Of a stretch of 10,459 nucleotides of DNA, positions 1-5,315 are shown in pieces. Position numbers and translations under genes: made by a program. Below the pieces are notes generated by a model that did no database searches, was not told where the DNA came from, and saw only the letters and a list, made by a program, of their open reading frames with translations. The DNA comes from JBFEYJ01 sp041546305 (GTDB taxonomy: Bacteria; Pseudomonadota; Gammaproteobacteria; Thiohalomonadales; Thiohalomonadaceae), in assembly GCA_041546305.1 (NCBI GenBank), contig JBFEWO010000098.1, positions 1 through 10,459 of the forward strand. Direction: 5' to 3'. Position 1 is the first letter of the stretch, and every line of letters begins with the position of its first letter.

Positions 1-375
1 AAGGCACTGGAAGAATACAACGCCTTCGCCGGGCTGAAACAGGTCCGCCAGCCTGCGGGACTTGGCGCGAACGTTTATGAAGAACCACCCGAGTTTGAAG
101 ATTCCGACGAAGAGCGTATTGCCAAGATTACCAAGAAGGTGAATACCGCAAGGATCGAGGAGGCGATTCAAATGCTGAAGACCCATCTCGACTTTGACGA
201 CGAGACTCACCTGGTCGCTTCATTGGTGGCTCTTCAAGCAGAGCCGACGAAAGAAGCGCACCTGATTAATGTGATCAATGCCTTTAACGAATTGGGCGCA
301 CAGCAGGGCGCGGTGTTAACCTACGCCCCATATGTCGGACTTCTTTTGTACGATGATCCGTTTAGCTCGCGCTAA
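1..375 (+). CDS. Unrecognised protein, C-terminal 124 residues (gene cut by window start)
   Basis: The plus frame is open from the first base to a TAA at 373-375, so this is the 3' part of a longer gene whose start lies outside the window; a GTG at 139 is in frame but there is no reason to prefer it. The visible part has an acidic linker (about residues 27-41, rich in E and D), then helix-favouring segments rich in Leu, Ala and Glu, and a short hydrophobic stretch near the end before the C-terminus PFSSR. No signal peptide, metal motif or catalytic motif is visible and I do not recognise the family. Its stop overlaps the stop of the minus-strand SlyD-like gene by four bases, a tail-to-tail arrangement with no terminator hairpin between them. 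Codon use is less biased than in the sulfur genes further right, suggesting modest expression. Confidence 0.7.
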   Translation, partial: KALEEYNAFAGLKQVRQPAGLGANVYEEPPEFEDSDEERIAKITKKVNTARIEEAIQMLKTHLDFDDETHLVASLVALQAEPTKEAHLINVINAFNELGAQQGAVLTYAPYVGLLLYDDPFSSR

Positions 376-890
376 TTGATTGGCACCACACAGTCAGGGT
401 CAACATCGATATCCGGCCCTTTCACGACTCGGGTGCCAGCTTCGATCTCTTCATAAGTGGCATCCCTCACGGTCAGGATCTCAAGCTTAAAGACGAGATC
501 TCGACCACAGAGTGGGTTGTTACCATCGACGGTAAGGGTTTCATCGTCCATACGTGTGACAAGGAATTCCTTGGTCTCACCCTTCTCGTTCTCCATGAGA
601 ATTTTCATACCGATTTCACGGTACTCTTCTGGCACATTTTCAATGCGATCGGTAAAGACCAGGTTCTCGTCACGCGCACCATAAATCAGGTTGCCGTCGA
701 TGGGTACCTCGATGACATCGCCTTGTCTCCGCCCCTGGAGCTGAGCGGTAACCTGCGTTGCCAGTACCTGGTCGGCGCCATGCACATAACTGATGGGAAA
801 CTCTACCGTTGATAGAACCTGACCGGTTTTTTCGTCGATGACCTTATAGTTCAGTTCGACGAATTTGTTGTCCTGGATTACTTCACTCAT
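372..890 (-). CDS. FKBP-type peptidyl-prolyl isomerase, SlyD-like (divergent)
   Basis: A 172-residue cytoplasmic protein whose whole length follows the SlyD pattern: an N-terminal FKBP strand block (about 8-60), the YGARDENLV segment matching SlyD YGQYDENLV (about 91-99), an inserted flap-like domain (about 100-135), the VDGNNPLCGRDLVFKLEIL return strand (about 142-160 by family order) and an RDATYEEIEAG tail matching the SlyD C-terminal strand end. SlyD proteins combine proline isomerisation with a chaperone flap. Two departures are visible. The segment usually written as I-x-G-L-E-x-A-L is ATQVTAQLQ here, lacking the Gly-Leu-Glu core. The histidine-rich metal-binding tail of enterobacterial SlyD is absent; the protein ends in DCVVPIN. 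Isomerase activity is therefore uncertain, and a chaperone role is an inference. The ATG lies 4 nt after the stop of the 116-residue gene upstream, so the two are probably co-translated. It converges on the gene at 1-375. Confidence 0.85.
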   Translation of the reverse strand: MSEVIQDNKFVELNYKVIDEKTGQVLSTVEFPISYVHGADQVLATQVTAQLQGRRQGDVIEVPIDGNLIYGARDENLVFTDRIENVPEEYREIGMKILMENEKGETKEFLVTRMDDETLTVDGNNPLCGRDLVFKLEILTVRDATYEEIEAGTRVVKGPDIDVDPDCVVPIN

Positions 891-894
891 AGCT

Positions 895-1245
895 TTAGAA
901 AATTGATGCGGCGAAGATCTTCACTTCGTCTTTTTCATAACCGATGACCATACGACCGAGCCATTCACCCTCTTTCGCTGTACTGCGTACTCTAAACAGA
1001 CAGGTTACATGCTGGCCGCGGCGGATAAAGCCAAGAAAATCATACTCAGGATCAAGGTTACGCGCCAATTCACTCTTGGCAAACTGATTGCCTACTTCCA
1101 CTTCATTCAAACCCAGTAGCAGGTCATAGGAAAAGTTGCGAATGAATTTGCCGTACTGCCCCTTGTTGGAATACTTGATGAGGTCATCAAAATACGGAAG
1201 AGCAATCGCCTTCAGCTCTTCATCGGTGTGGTCAATAATATTCAT
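895..1245 (-). CDS. Uncharacterised 116-residue protein, possible NTF2-like fold
   Basis: I do not recognise this protein with certainty. It is small, soluble, without signal peptide, cysteines in metal motifs or membrane segments. The pattern of an N-terminal helical half (about 1-65, containing KYSNKGQYGKFIRNFS) followed by three or more strands (FLGFIRRG, VTCLFRVRS, EWLGRMVIGYEKDEVKIFAASIF) resembles small NTF2-like or DUF3887-like proteins; this is a fold-level guess only. It is the first gene of a two-gene minus-strand unit with the SlyD-like gene 4 nt downstream. A promoter-like pair lies upstream at 1291-1318, and the terminator at 1323-1350 insulates it from aprA. The ATG at 1243-1245 has only a weak purine-rich (AAAGAG) ribosome site. 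Proximity to the apr genes hints at a link to sulfur metabolism but does not prove it. Confidence 0.75.
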   Translation of the reverse strand: MNIIDHTDEELKAIALPYFDDLIKYSNKGQYGKFIRNFSYDLLLGLNEVEVGNQFAKSELARNLDPEYDFLGFIRRGQHVTCLFRVRSTAKEGEWLGRMVIGYEKDEVKIFAASIF

Positions 1246-1290
1246 TTAATGCTCTTTATCGAGATTTATGCTGTTGATAAGCGTTACTCT

Positions 1291-1318
1291 ATTATGCAAG
1301 AAACGCGGACACATACAA
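1291..1318 (-). promoter_or_regulatory. Probable sigma70-type promoter for the 116-residue gene and SlyD-like gene
   Basis: Read on the minus strand, TTGTAT (1313-1318) and CATAAT (1291-1296) are separated by 16 nt, a fair match to -35/-10 elements. Transcription would start near 1284, about 40 nt before the ATG at 1245. The position just beyond the aprA terminator fits an independent promoter. It is called by eye only. Confidence 0.4.
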
Positions 1319-1322
1319 ATAA

Positions 1323-1350
1323 AAAAGGCCAATAAAAATATTGGCCTTTT
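1323..1350 (-). terminator. Bidirectional intrinsic terminator after aprMBA
   Basis: A perfect 12-bp inverted repeat (AAAAGGCCAATA / TATTGGCCTTTT) around an AAAA loop. On the minus strand the GC core is followed by a run of six T residues, and on the plus strand by four. It is the second hairpin downstream of aprA and should end aprMBA transcription before the promoter of the next minus-strand unit. Confidence 0.85.
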
Positions 1351-1355
1351 CAAAG

Positions 1356-1388
1356 CCAAACAGAAGTCCCAATAGAACTCCTGTTTGG
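1356..1388 (-). terminator. First hairpin after aprA stop (stability or terminator stem)
   Basis: CCAAACAG (1356-1363) pairs with CTGTTTGG (1381-1388); inside it AGT and ACT can extend the stem after one A-C mismatch. It begins about 14 nt after the aprA stop on the minus strand and is followed only by CTTTG, so it is a weaker terminator than the next hairpin. It could protect the 3' end of the abundant apr mRNA or act with the second hairpin as a tandem terminator. Confidence 0.6.
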
Positions 1389-1401
1389 TATTTGTTGCTG
1401 C

Positions 1402-3306
1402 TTAGGCTCCTTTAGCCTTCAGCGCTGCCAGCGCCTTGTCTTCGATATCACCTACCAGGTGATACAGAGGAGCTTTTTCCATGGTGTACTCGCCGGTCTT
1501 CGGGTCACGACGGGAAACGGTCAGTACATGCCAGTTCTCATCGTCAACCTTCATGGCATCACCACGGTAGTAGTAACCAGGCCAACGGGTCTCCTTACGG
1601 AACAGAGTGTGCTGCATAACAGCCTCTGAAGCGAGGTGACGGTGCTTCAACTCCCACGCACGCAGCAGTTCGTGGATGTTCTCAGCCGCGACCTTCTCCA
1701 GATCCTCTTCGAGGGTCTTCAGCTTCTTTAGACCGATGTTAAGCAGCTTCTCGTTGGTCATGTACTGAACCGTTACACCACCGGCGTACTCGTCCATCAG
1801 CTTCTGCAGACGGTCCAGACCCTGGCGCGGGTTGATGTAGTTGGGGTTAACACTACCGGCAACGATTTCATTGCGGTAGATCTTGTAGTGCTCCAACGGC
1901 TTGTAGATCTCGGCCTTGCGGCGCTCGATCTGTTCCTGGGACACACGAATACCCTCGGCCTTGCCGTCGTCGATGTACTTACAGGCGGCTTTGGCAGCCA
2001 GACGACCCTCGGTAAAGGAACCGGAAGAGAAGGCGTGCGGAGTACCACCAACGGCGTCACCGGCACCGAACAGGCCCTCAACGGTGGTCATACGGTTGTA
2101 ACCCCAGAAGTACTCATCGGGTGAGATATCCTCAGGGCCAGAGCACCAGGCACCACAACCGGTAGCGTGGGAACCCATTACATAAGGCTCGGAGGTGGTC
2201 AGCTCGGGGTTCTCATACTTCGGGTTAACGTCTGTAGCGGCCCACAGTACTGCCTGGCCAACGGTCATACCCAGGAAGTTGTGCCAACCAATCTCTTCGA
2301 GATGGGGATCCTGGAACGCTTCCATGGTCACCATGTGGATGGGCCCCTTACCAGAAGCCACCTCATTGATGAATGCGTGGTTACGCAGGCAGGTAGGAAT
2401 CGGACGGTGTGATACGTGAGAAGCCTCAACGTCCAGGTACTCTTTACCCACCATCTCCTGCAGAGCAGGGAACCACTTGGATTCGTACTCTTCACCATCA
2501 CAGTTCTGGGTGTAGGTCTTCAGGTGCAGGAAGTAAGCACCAACCGGGCCGTAACCGTCCTTGAAGCGGGCCAGTACGATACGGTTTTCCATCTGAGTCA
2601 TCTTGGCACCAGCGCCGATCATCAGACCGTAGGCGGAACCGGAAGACCAAGGGGCATACCATACACGACCCGCACCTTCACCGACGGAGCGCGGCTTGAA
2701 GATGTTGGACGCGCCACCGGCACCCACGATAACGGTCTTCGACTTGAAGACGTGGTAGTCACCGGTACGTACGTTGAAGCCAACGGCACCGGCAACACGG
2801 TTCTCCTTGGCATCATCCATCAGCAGGTGAGTAATGCAGATACGGTTGTAGACCTTGTCAGCAGACTTCTTCGCAGCTTCGGCAACGAGAGGCTTGTAGG
2901 ACTCACCGTGAATCATAATCTGCCAGCGACCTTCACGCAGATAGGAACCGGTCTTGGGGTTACGCATGATAGGCATGCCCCACTCCTCGAACTGGTGTAC
3001 AGCCGAGTCAACGTGGCGAGCCATATCAAACAGCAGGTCCTCACGCACCATCCCCATCAGGTCGATACGAGCGTAACGAACGTGATCTTCAGGATTGTTC
3101 TCACCGAAGCGGGTACCCATGTAGCAGTTGATTGCGTACAGACCCTGAGCCACGGCACCGGAGCGGTCGATGTTGGCTTTTTCAGCGATAACGATCTTCT
3201 TGTCCTGTCCCCAGTAACGGGCTTCGAATGCCGCACCGGTACCACCAAGGCCTGCACCGGCAACCAGGATATCGATATTGTCTTCTACAATAGTTTTGTA
3301 AGCCAT
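1402..3306 (-). CDS. aprA: Adenylylsulfate (APS) reductase alpha subunit AprA
   Basis: This is the FAD-containing catalytic subunit of dissimilatory APS reductase, 634 residues, about the full family length. In sulfur oxidisers it runs in the direction sulfite + AMP to APS, passing two electrons through AprB to the membrane. The N-terminus has a beta strand and dinucleotide motif GAGLGG (17-22), with an acidic residue E42 at the end of the second strand as expected for binding the FAD ribose. A second FAD segment GLFGAGDAVGG lies near residues 405-415, and a histidine- and arginine-rich stretch (SHVSHRPIPTCLRNH) lies near 298-312. I cannot assign individual active-site residues without an alignment. 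No signal peptide is seen, consistent with a cytoplasmic enzyme. The ATG shares one base with the aprB stop (TAATG), giving translational coupling and a 1:1 ratio. Codons favour the set typical of highly expressed genes. Two hairpins follow the stop. Confidence 0.98.
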   Translation of the reverse strand: MAYKTIVEDNIDILVAGAGLGGTGAAFEARYWGQDKKIVIAEKANIDRSGAVAQGLYAINCYMGTRFGENNPEDHVRYARIDLMGMVREDLLFDMARHVDSAVHQFEEWGMPIMRNPKTGSYLREGRWQIMIHGESYKPLVAEAAKKSADKVYNRICITHLLMDDAKENRVAGAVGFNVRTGDYHVFKSKTVIVGAGGASNIFKPRSVGEGAGRVWYAPWSSGSAYGLMIGAGAKMTQMENRIVLARFKDGYGPVGAYFLHLKTYTQNCDGEEYESKWFPALQEMVGKEYLDVEASHVSHRPIPTCLRNHAFINEVASGKGPIHMVTMEAFQDPHLEEIGWHNFLGMTVGQAVLWAATDVNPKYENPELTTSEPYVMGSHATGCGAWCSGPEDISPDEYFWGYNRMTTVEGLFGAGDAVGGTPHAFSSGSFTEGRLAAKAACKYIDDGKAEGIRVSQEQIERRKAEIYKPLEHYKIYRNEIVAGSVNPNYINPRQGLDRLQKLMDEYAGGVTVQYMTNEKLLNIGLKKLKTLEEDLEKVAAENIHELLRAWELKHRHLASEAVMQHTLFRKETRWPGYYYRGDAMKVDDENWHVLTVSRRDPKTGEYTMEKAPLYHLVGDIEDKALAALKAKGA

Positions 3307-3788
3307 TAGTAGTACACCCCTGCTTTCATCTCCAGACCATTGGACTCGAGGGTGTGGATATCACCATCATCGAGCCGAATGTATTTTGGTTCGTTATACA
3401 GCAGCTGACTGTCACGCTGCTCCTTGCTGGGAGCAGGCACACTACGGAGCTGGGGAATGTGCTTGCCCCACGGCTTGGTGGTGATCGGCGCCAGCAGGTT
3501 CAGGTCGGTCTCGCCATTGCGCGATTTAATGCGCCAGGCAATAACACCTTTCTCCTCGTCACGGATAACCCGTACCGAGTGACCCAGCGGAGCGAAGTCC
3601 GCATAACCACGCACGTCAATCGCGTGGTGCGGGCACGCTTTAACGCAGGAGTAACACTCCCAGCACATGTTAGGTTCGATGTTGTAAGCACGGCGATAAG
3701 TCGTGTCGATGTGCATGATATCTGACGGGCAGATATCCACACAGTGGCCACAGCCGTCACAACGCGTCATATATACGAAAGTTGGCAT
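3306..3788 (-). CDS. aprB: Adenylylsulfate (APS) reductase beta subunit AprB
   Basis: A 160-residue ferredoxin-like electron-transfer subunit. Two [4Fe-4S] sites are visible: C10-x2-C13-x2-C16-x3-C20-P and C42-x2-C45-x2-C48-x3-C52-P, with a Trp (W43) beside the second cluster, in the region where the family has a conserved tryptophan. The C-terminal half (about 65-160) forms the extended tail that wraps AprA in known structures; it holds the segment GVIAWRIKSRNGE and a Tyr-Tyr terminus. It takes electrons from the AprA flavin and, in AprM-type organisms, is thought to deliver them to the membrane through AprM. It lies 41 nt downstream of aprM and overlaps aprA by one base. The ATG at 3786-3788 is preceded by a modest AGAGAGA-type ribosome site. 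Confidence 0.98.
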   Translation of the reverse strand: MPTFVYMTRCDGCGHCVDICPSDIMHIDTTYRRAYNIEPNMCWECYSCVKACPHHAIDVRGYADFAPLGHSVRVIRDEEKGVIAWRIKSRNGETDLNLLAPITTKPWGKHIPQLRSVPAPSKEQRDSQLLYNEPKYIRLDDGDIHTLESNGLEMKAGVYY

Positions 3789-3829
3789 GTCAGTTTCTCT
3801 CTTATATTTTGTTGTTCAGTTGTAACGAC

Positions 3830-4666
3830 TCAGTAGTGGCGTGGTTTTTCACGCTTGATGCCAAGTCCCATGTATGGCGGGTTGGTACCCATATACTCAG
3901 GAATGTCAGGGTAGCGTGCCTGCAGGGCAGGATCAGTCAGCTCACCCACATCAGGCAGGTTCTCCTGTGAGCCGTCAGCCTTGGTTATCTTCTTCTGATA
4001 GGCCGCGGCCGGCTTGAAGAACATGTGAGCGAACTTGGACCACAGTACGGTGCTGAACAGGGTGGTGCTGGAGGCAACGAGCAGGGCAAAGAATATCCAG
4101 CCGGCAGTGCTGCCTTGCGTCGCGGACCACAGCAGTGCAAACGTCGCGGTCGCAAGCAGAGACACGATAAAGATGTCAGCGCGTGCCAGTTTGTACCAGG
4201 ACTTGCCCTCTGAAGAGACATCAACTCGGATAAAGAACCAGAACCAGTAGCCGCCAAAGCACAGCATTGCCGCACCCAGGTGCCACAGCATCGGCCAGAT
4301 ACCTGCTGAAGCTTCTGTCGGATTAGCAAAGATCAGGGTTGCCGTAGAGACAACGAAGATAATGAATCCGTACATGGTGAAAAGGTGGGAGATACGACGT
4401 TGCGGGTTAGCAAACTCGGACGATGTCAGTACTTCACTGGTAACTGTCTGGATGGCAAGACCCATCTTTTGACCGCCGCTGACGGTACGCCTTGCATTCT
4501 TTTGTGCCTTTTGTGCATTCTCAAAAAAGTATTTGGCACTTTTCTTGTGAATCGTATCGATAATTGTGCCCGCAATAACCATCAGAACCATCACAATGAT
4601 GTATATCTGCATGGCTATCGGCGGAATAAATCCGGAAAGCTCACTAAAGGGATTGATACTTATCAT
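3830..4666 (-). CDS. aprM: APS reductase membrane anchor AprM
   Basis: A 278-residue integral membrane protein encoded directly upstream of aprBA, as in purple sulfur bacteria and related oxidisers, where AprM is proposed to dock AprBA and pass its electrons towards quinone in place of QmoABC. Five hydrophobic segments are visible: about 13-36, 95-115, 122-146, 164-186 and 190-212. A basic loop of roughly 55 residues follows the first, and a polar tail of about 60 residues ends in KREKPRHY. Histidines in the third segment (WHLG) and after the fifth (FAHMFF) are candidate heme or quinone contacts, but that is inference. I chose the ATG at 4664-4666 because CAGGAGAGGAGACG sits immediately upstream with GGAG 8 nt from the start, and because the protein then begins at the family-like MISINPFSE. 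An in-frame ATG at 4720 adds 18 residues and lacks such a site. Confidence 0.92.
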   Translation of the reverse strand: MISINPFSELSGFIPPIAMQIYIIVMVLMVIAGTIIDTIHKKSAKYFFENAQKAQKNARRTVSGGQKMGLAIQTVTSEVLTSSEFANPQRRISHLFTMYGFIIFVVSTATLIFANPTEASAGIWPMLWHLGAAMLCFGGYWFWFFIRVDVSSEGKSWYKLARADIFIVSLLATATFALLWSATQGSTAGWIFFALLVASSTTLFSTVLWSKFAHMFFKPAAAYQKKITKADGSQENLPDVGELTDPALQARYPDIPEYMGTNPPYMGLGIKREKPRHY

Positions 4667-4669
4667 CGT

Positions 4670-4679
4670 CTCCTCTCCT
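4670..4679 (-). promoter_or_regulatory. Strong ribosome binding site deciding the aprM start
   Basis: Read on the minus strand, AGGAGAGGAG contains two overlapping Shine-Dalgarno cores, the better placed one (GGAG at 4675-4678) 8 nt before the ATG at 4666. It supports the shorter AprM over the in-frame start at 4720. Confidence 0.7.
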
Positions 4680-4767
4680 GGGAAATTAGTGTTGTCGCCG
4701 TTGATGATAAAGACCTGCATACGACTACGCTAATTAGCAATCCTTGTGAGATGATTAGTGGGGTTAA

Positions 4768-4950
4768 TGGCAGGAGCCTGCCACTGGTGAGAACTCAGCT
4801 CCGAGTCACTGCAGGCGTTCGCCAGGCACCGGAAATGAGGGGTAGATGCACAGCTCAAGCGCTATGGCGGCGATGCCAGGGAGCCTGAACCGCCTACCCT
4901 CTGTAAATAAGGAGGGCCATGAGATGACAGGCCTTCACACGGCCCCAGGC
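4768..4950. other. Structured segment upstream of aprM, possible RNA leader or element remnant
   Basis: Several inverted repeats pack into about 180 nt (plus-strand coordinates). TGGCAG (4768-4773) pairs with CTGCCA (4778-4783). GCCTGC (4776-4781) pairs with GCAGGC (4811-4816), enclosing GTG/CAC (4787-4789 with 4807-4809) and ACTC/GAGT (4793-4796 with 4803-4806). GAGGGGTAG (4837-4845) pairs with CTACCCTC (4894-4901), enclosing GGCGG/CCGCC (4866-4870 with 4890-4894) and CAGG/CCTG (4877-4880 with 4884-4887). GGGCC (4914-4918) pairs with GGCCC (4941-4945). In the last stem the inner extension pairs better as minus-strand RNA, where two plus-strand mismatches become one, with a G-U pair. The first two pairings exclude each other. 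The pairs are real in the sequence; whether an RNA folds this way is untested. Confidence 0.45.
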
Positions 4951-5109
4951 ATGACTCAATCGGACTCAGGTTGATCGTCGGAACTCTTTCTAATAATGCG
5001 GAAATCCTGACAAGGGTACTCACCGGAAGGTCACTTATTACGGCGATGCTCTTCCTTTAATACGATCTATAATTTTCGACTGCTTTACCAATATCAATCA
5101 TAATGTCAA

Positions 5110-5141
5110 TCTATGCCCAACCAGAATAATTCTATGGCCAA
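5110..5141. repeat. Tandem 11-bp motif at 21-bp spacing (possible operator)
   Basis: TCTATGCCCAA (5110-5120) and TCTATGGCCAA (5131-5141) match at 10 of 11 positions and start exactly 21 bp apart, two turns of the DNA helix, so a protein bound to both would sit on one face. The pair lies 21 bp upstream of the FNR-like palindrome and in the soeA-facing half of the control region. No regulator is assigned. Confidence 0.4.
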
Positions 5142-5161
5142 TTGCGTTGAAAACCGAAGTA

Positions 5162-5175
5162 TTGACCTAGATCAA
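5162..5175 (+). promoter_or_regulatory. FNR/ANR-family binding site upstream of soeA
   Basis: TTGACCTAGATCAA matches the FNR/ANR/DNR palindrome TTGAT-N4-ATCAA with a single difference (TTGAC in the left arm, common in real sites). Its centre is about 45 bp upstream of the start predicted from the TATATT at 5202-5207, close to the class II activator position that overlaps the -35 region. This suggests that soeABC responds to oxygen or nitric oxide level through an FNR/ANR-type regulator. The regulator gene itself is not in the window. Confidence 0.55.
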
Positions 5176-5201
5176 TCTGGAAACGGTTATGAAACATTTG
5201 G

Positions 5202-5207
5202 TATATT
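5202..5207 (+). promoter_or_regulatory. Candidate -10 element of the soeABC promoter
   Basis: TATATT in an AT-rich run, 26 bp after the FNR-like site; transcription would start near 5214 and give a leader of about 100 nt. A second copy (5210-5215) lies 8 bp further on because GTATATT is directly repeated, so the exact start is ambiguous. No good -35 hexamer is present, as expected for an activator-dependent promoter. Confidence 0.35.
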
Positions 5208-5252
5208 AGTATATTCCGATAGTATTAATGCGATATTACGGCCGGGGAAAGG

Positions 5253-5303
5253 AGCAACCAGCAGGTTGTTTTCTCCTCGGCTTTTCAGTTCCAGTAAGCC
5301 GAG
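5253..5303 (+). promoter_or_regulatory. Two hairpins in the soeA mRNA leader
   Basis: AGCAACC (5253-5259) pairs with GGTTGTT (5264-5270) around an AGCA loop with one G-U pair. CTCGGCTT (5276-5283) pairs perfectly with AAGCCGAG (5296-5303) around a 12-nt loop. The second stem ends 12 nt before the soeA ATG and borders its weak ribosome site (GCAGAG, 5305-5310), so it may modulate soeA translation or protect the mRNA 5' end. No T-run follows, so it is not an intrinsic terminator. Confidence 0.5.
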
Positions 5304-5315
5304 AGCAGAGATCAT

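Larger units (their letters stand above)
4667..5315. other. Divergent control region between aprM and soeA (649 bp)
   Basis: No convincing protein gene lies here. The region has two halves. From about 4768 to 4950 it is GC-rich and full of inverted repeats. From about 5030 to 5240 it is AT-rich and carries promoter-like and regulator-like motifs facing soeA. Read on the minus strand, TTGATA near 5093-5098 followed after 17 nt by AATTAT is a weak candidate aprM promoter; if used, the aprMBA mRNA would have a leader of roughly 400 nt containing the structured half. The length is unusual compared with the tight spacing elsewhere in the window. Confidence 0.6.

Noticed and set aside
2416..3309. 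A 297-residue open frame on the plus strand opposite aprA.
   Set aside because: It lies wholly antisense to aprA, has no ribosome site or recognisable domain, and is open because of the strong codon bias of aprA.
1402..4666. Interpreting aprBA plus sat as a sulfate-reduction locus.
   Set aside because: The anchor gene is aprM rather than qmoABC, and soeABC is adjacent; both fit a sulfur oxidiser. No dsr genes are in view to test further.
4667..4720. The upstream in-frame ATG at 4720 as the aprM start.
   Set aside because: It adds 18 polar residues not expected at an AprM N-terminus, and the strong ribosome site lies immediately before 4666 instead.
4741..4860. A cobalamin riboswitch, suggested by GGCAGGAGCCTGCC (similar to the B12 box) and GCCACTG on the plus strand.
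   Set aside because: The motif order and spacing are wrong; an upstream aptamer would have to be antisense to aprM, and the box is better explained as a simple palindrome.
4385..4888. A 167-residue plus-strand frame running from within aprM into the intergenic region.
   Set aside because: Most of it is antisense to aprM, there is no ribosome site or domain, and its end lies in the palindrome-rich segment.
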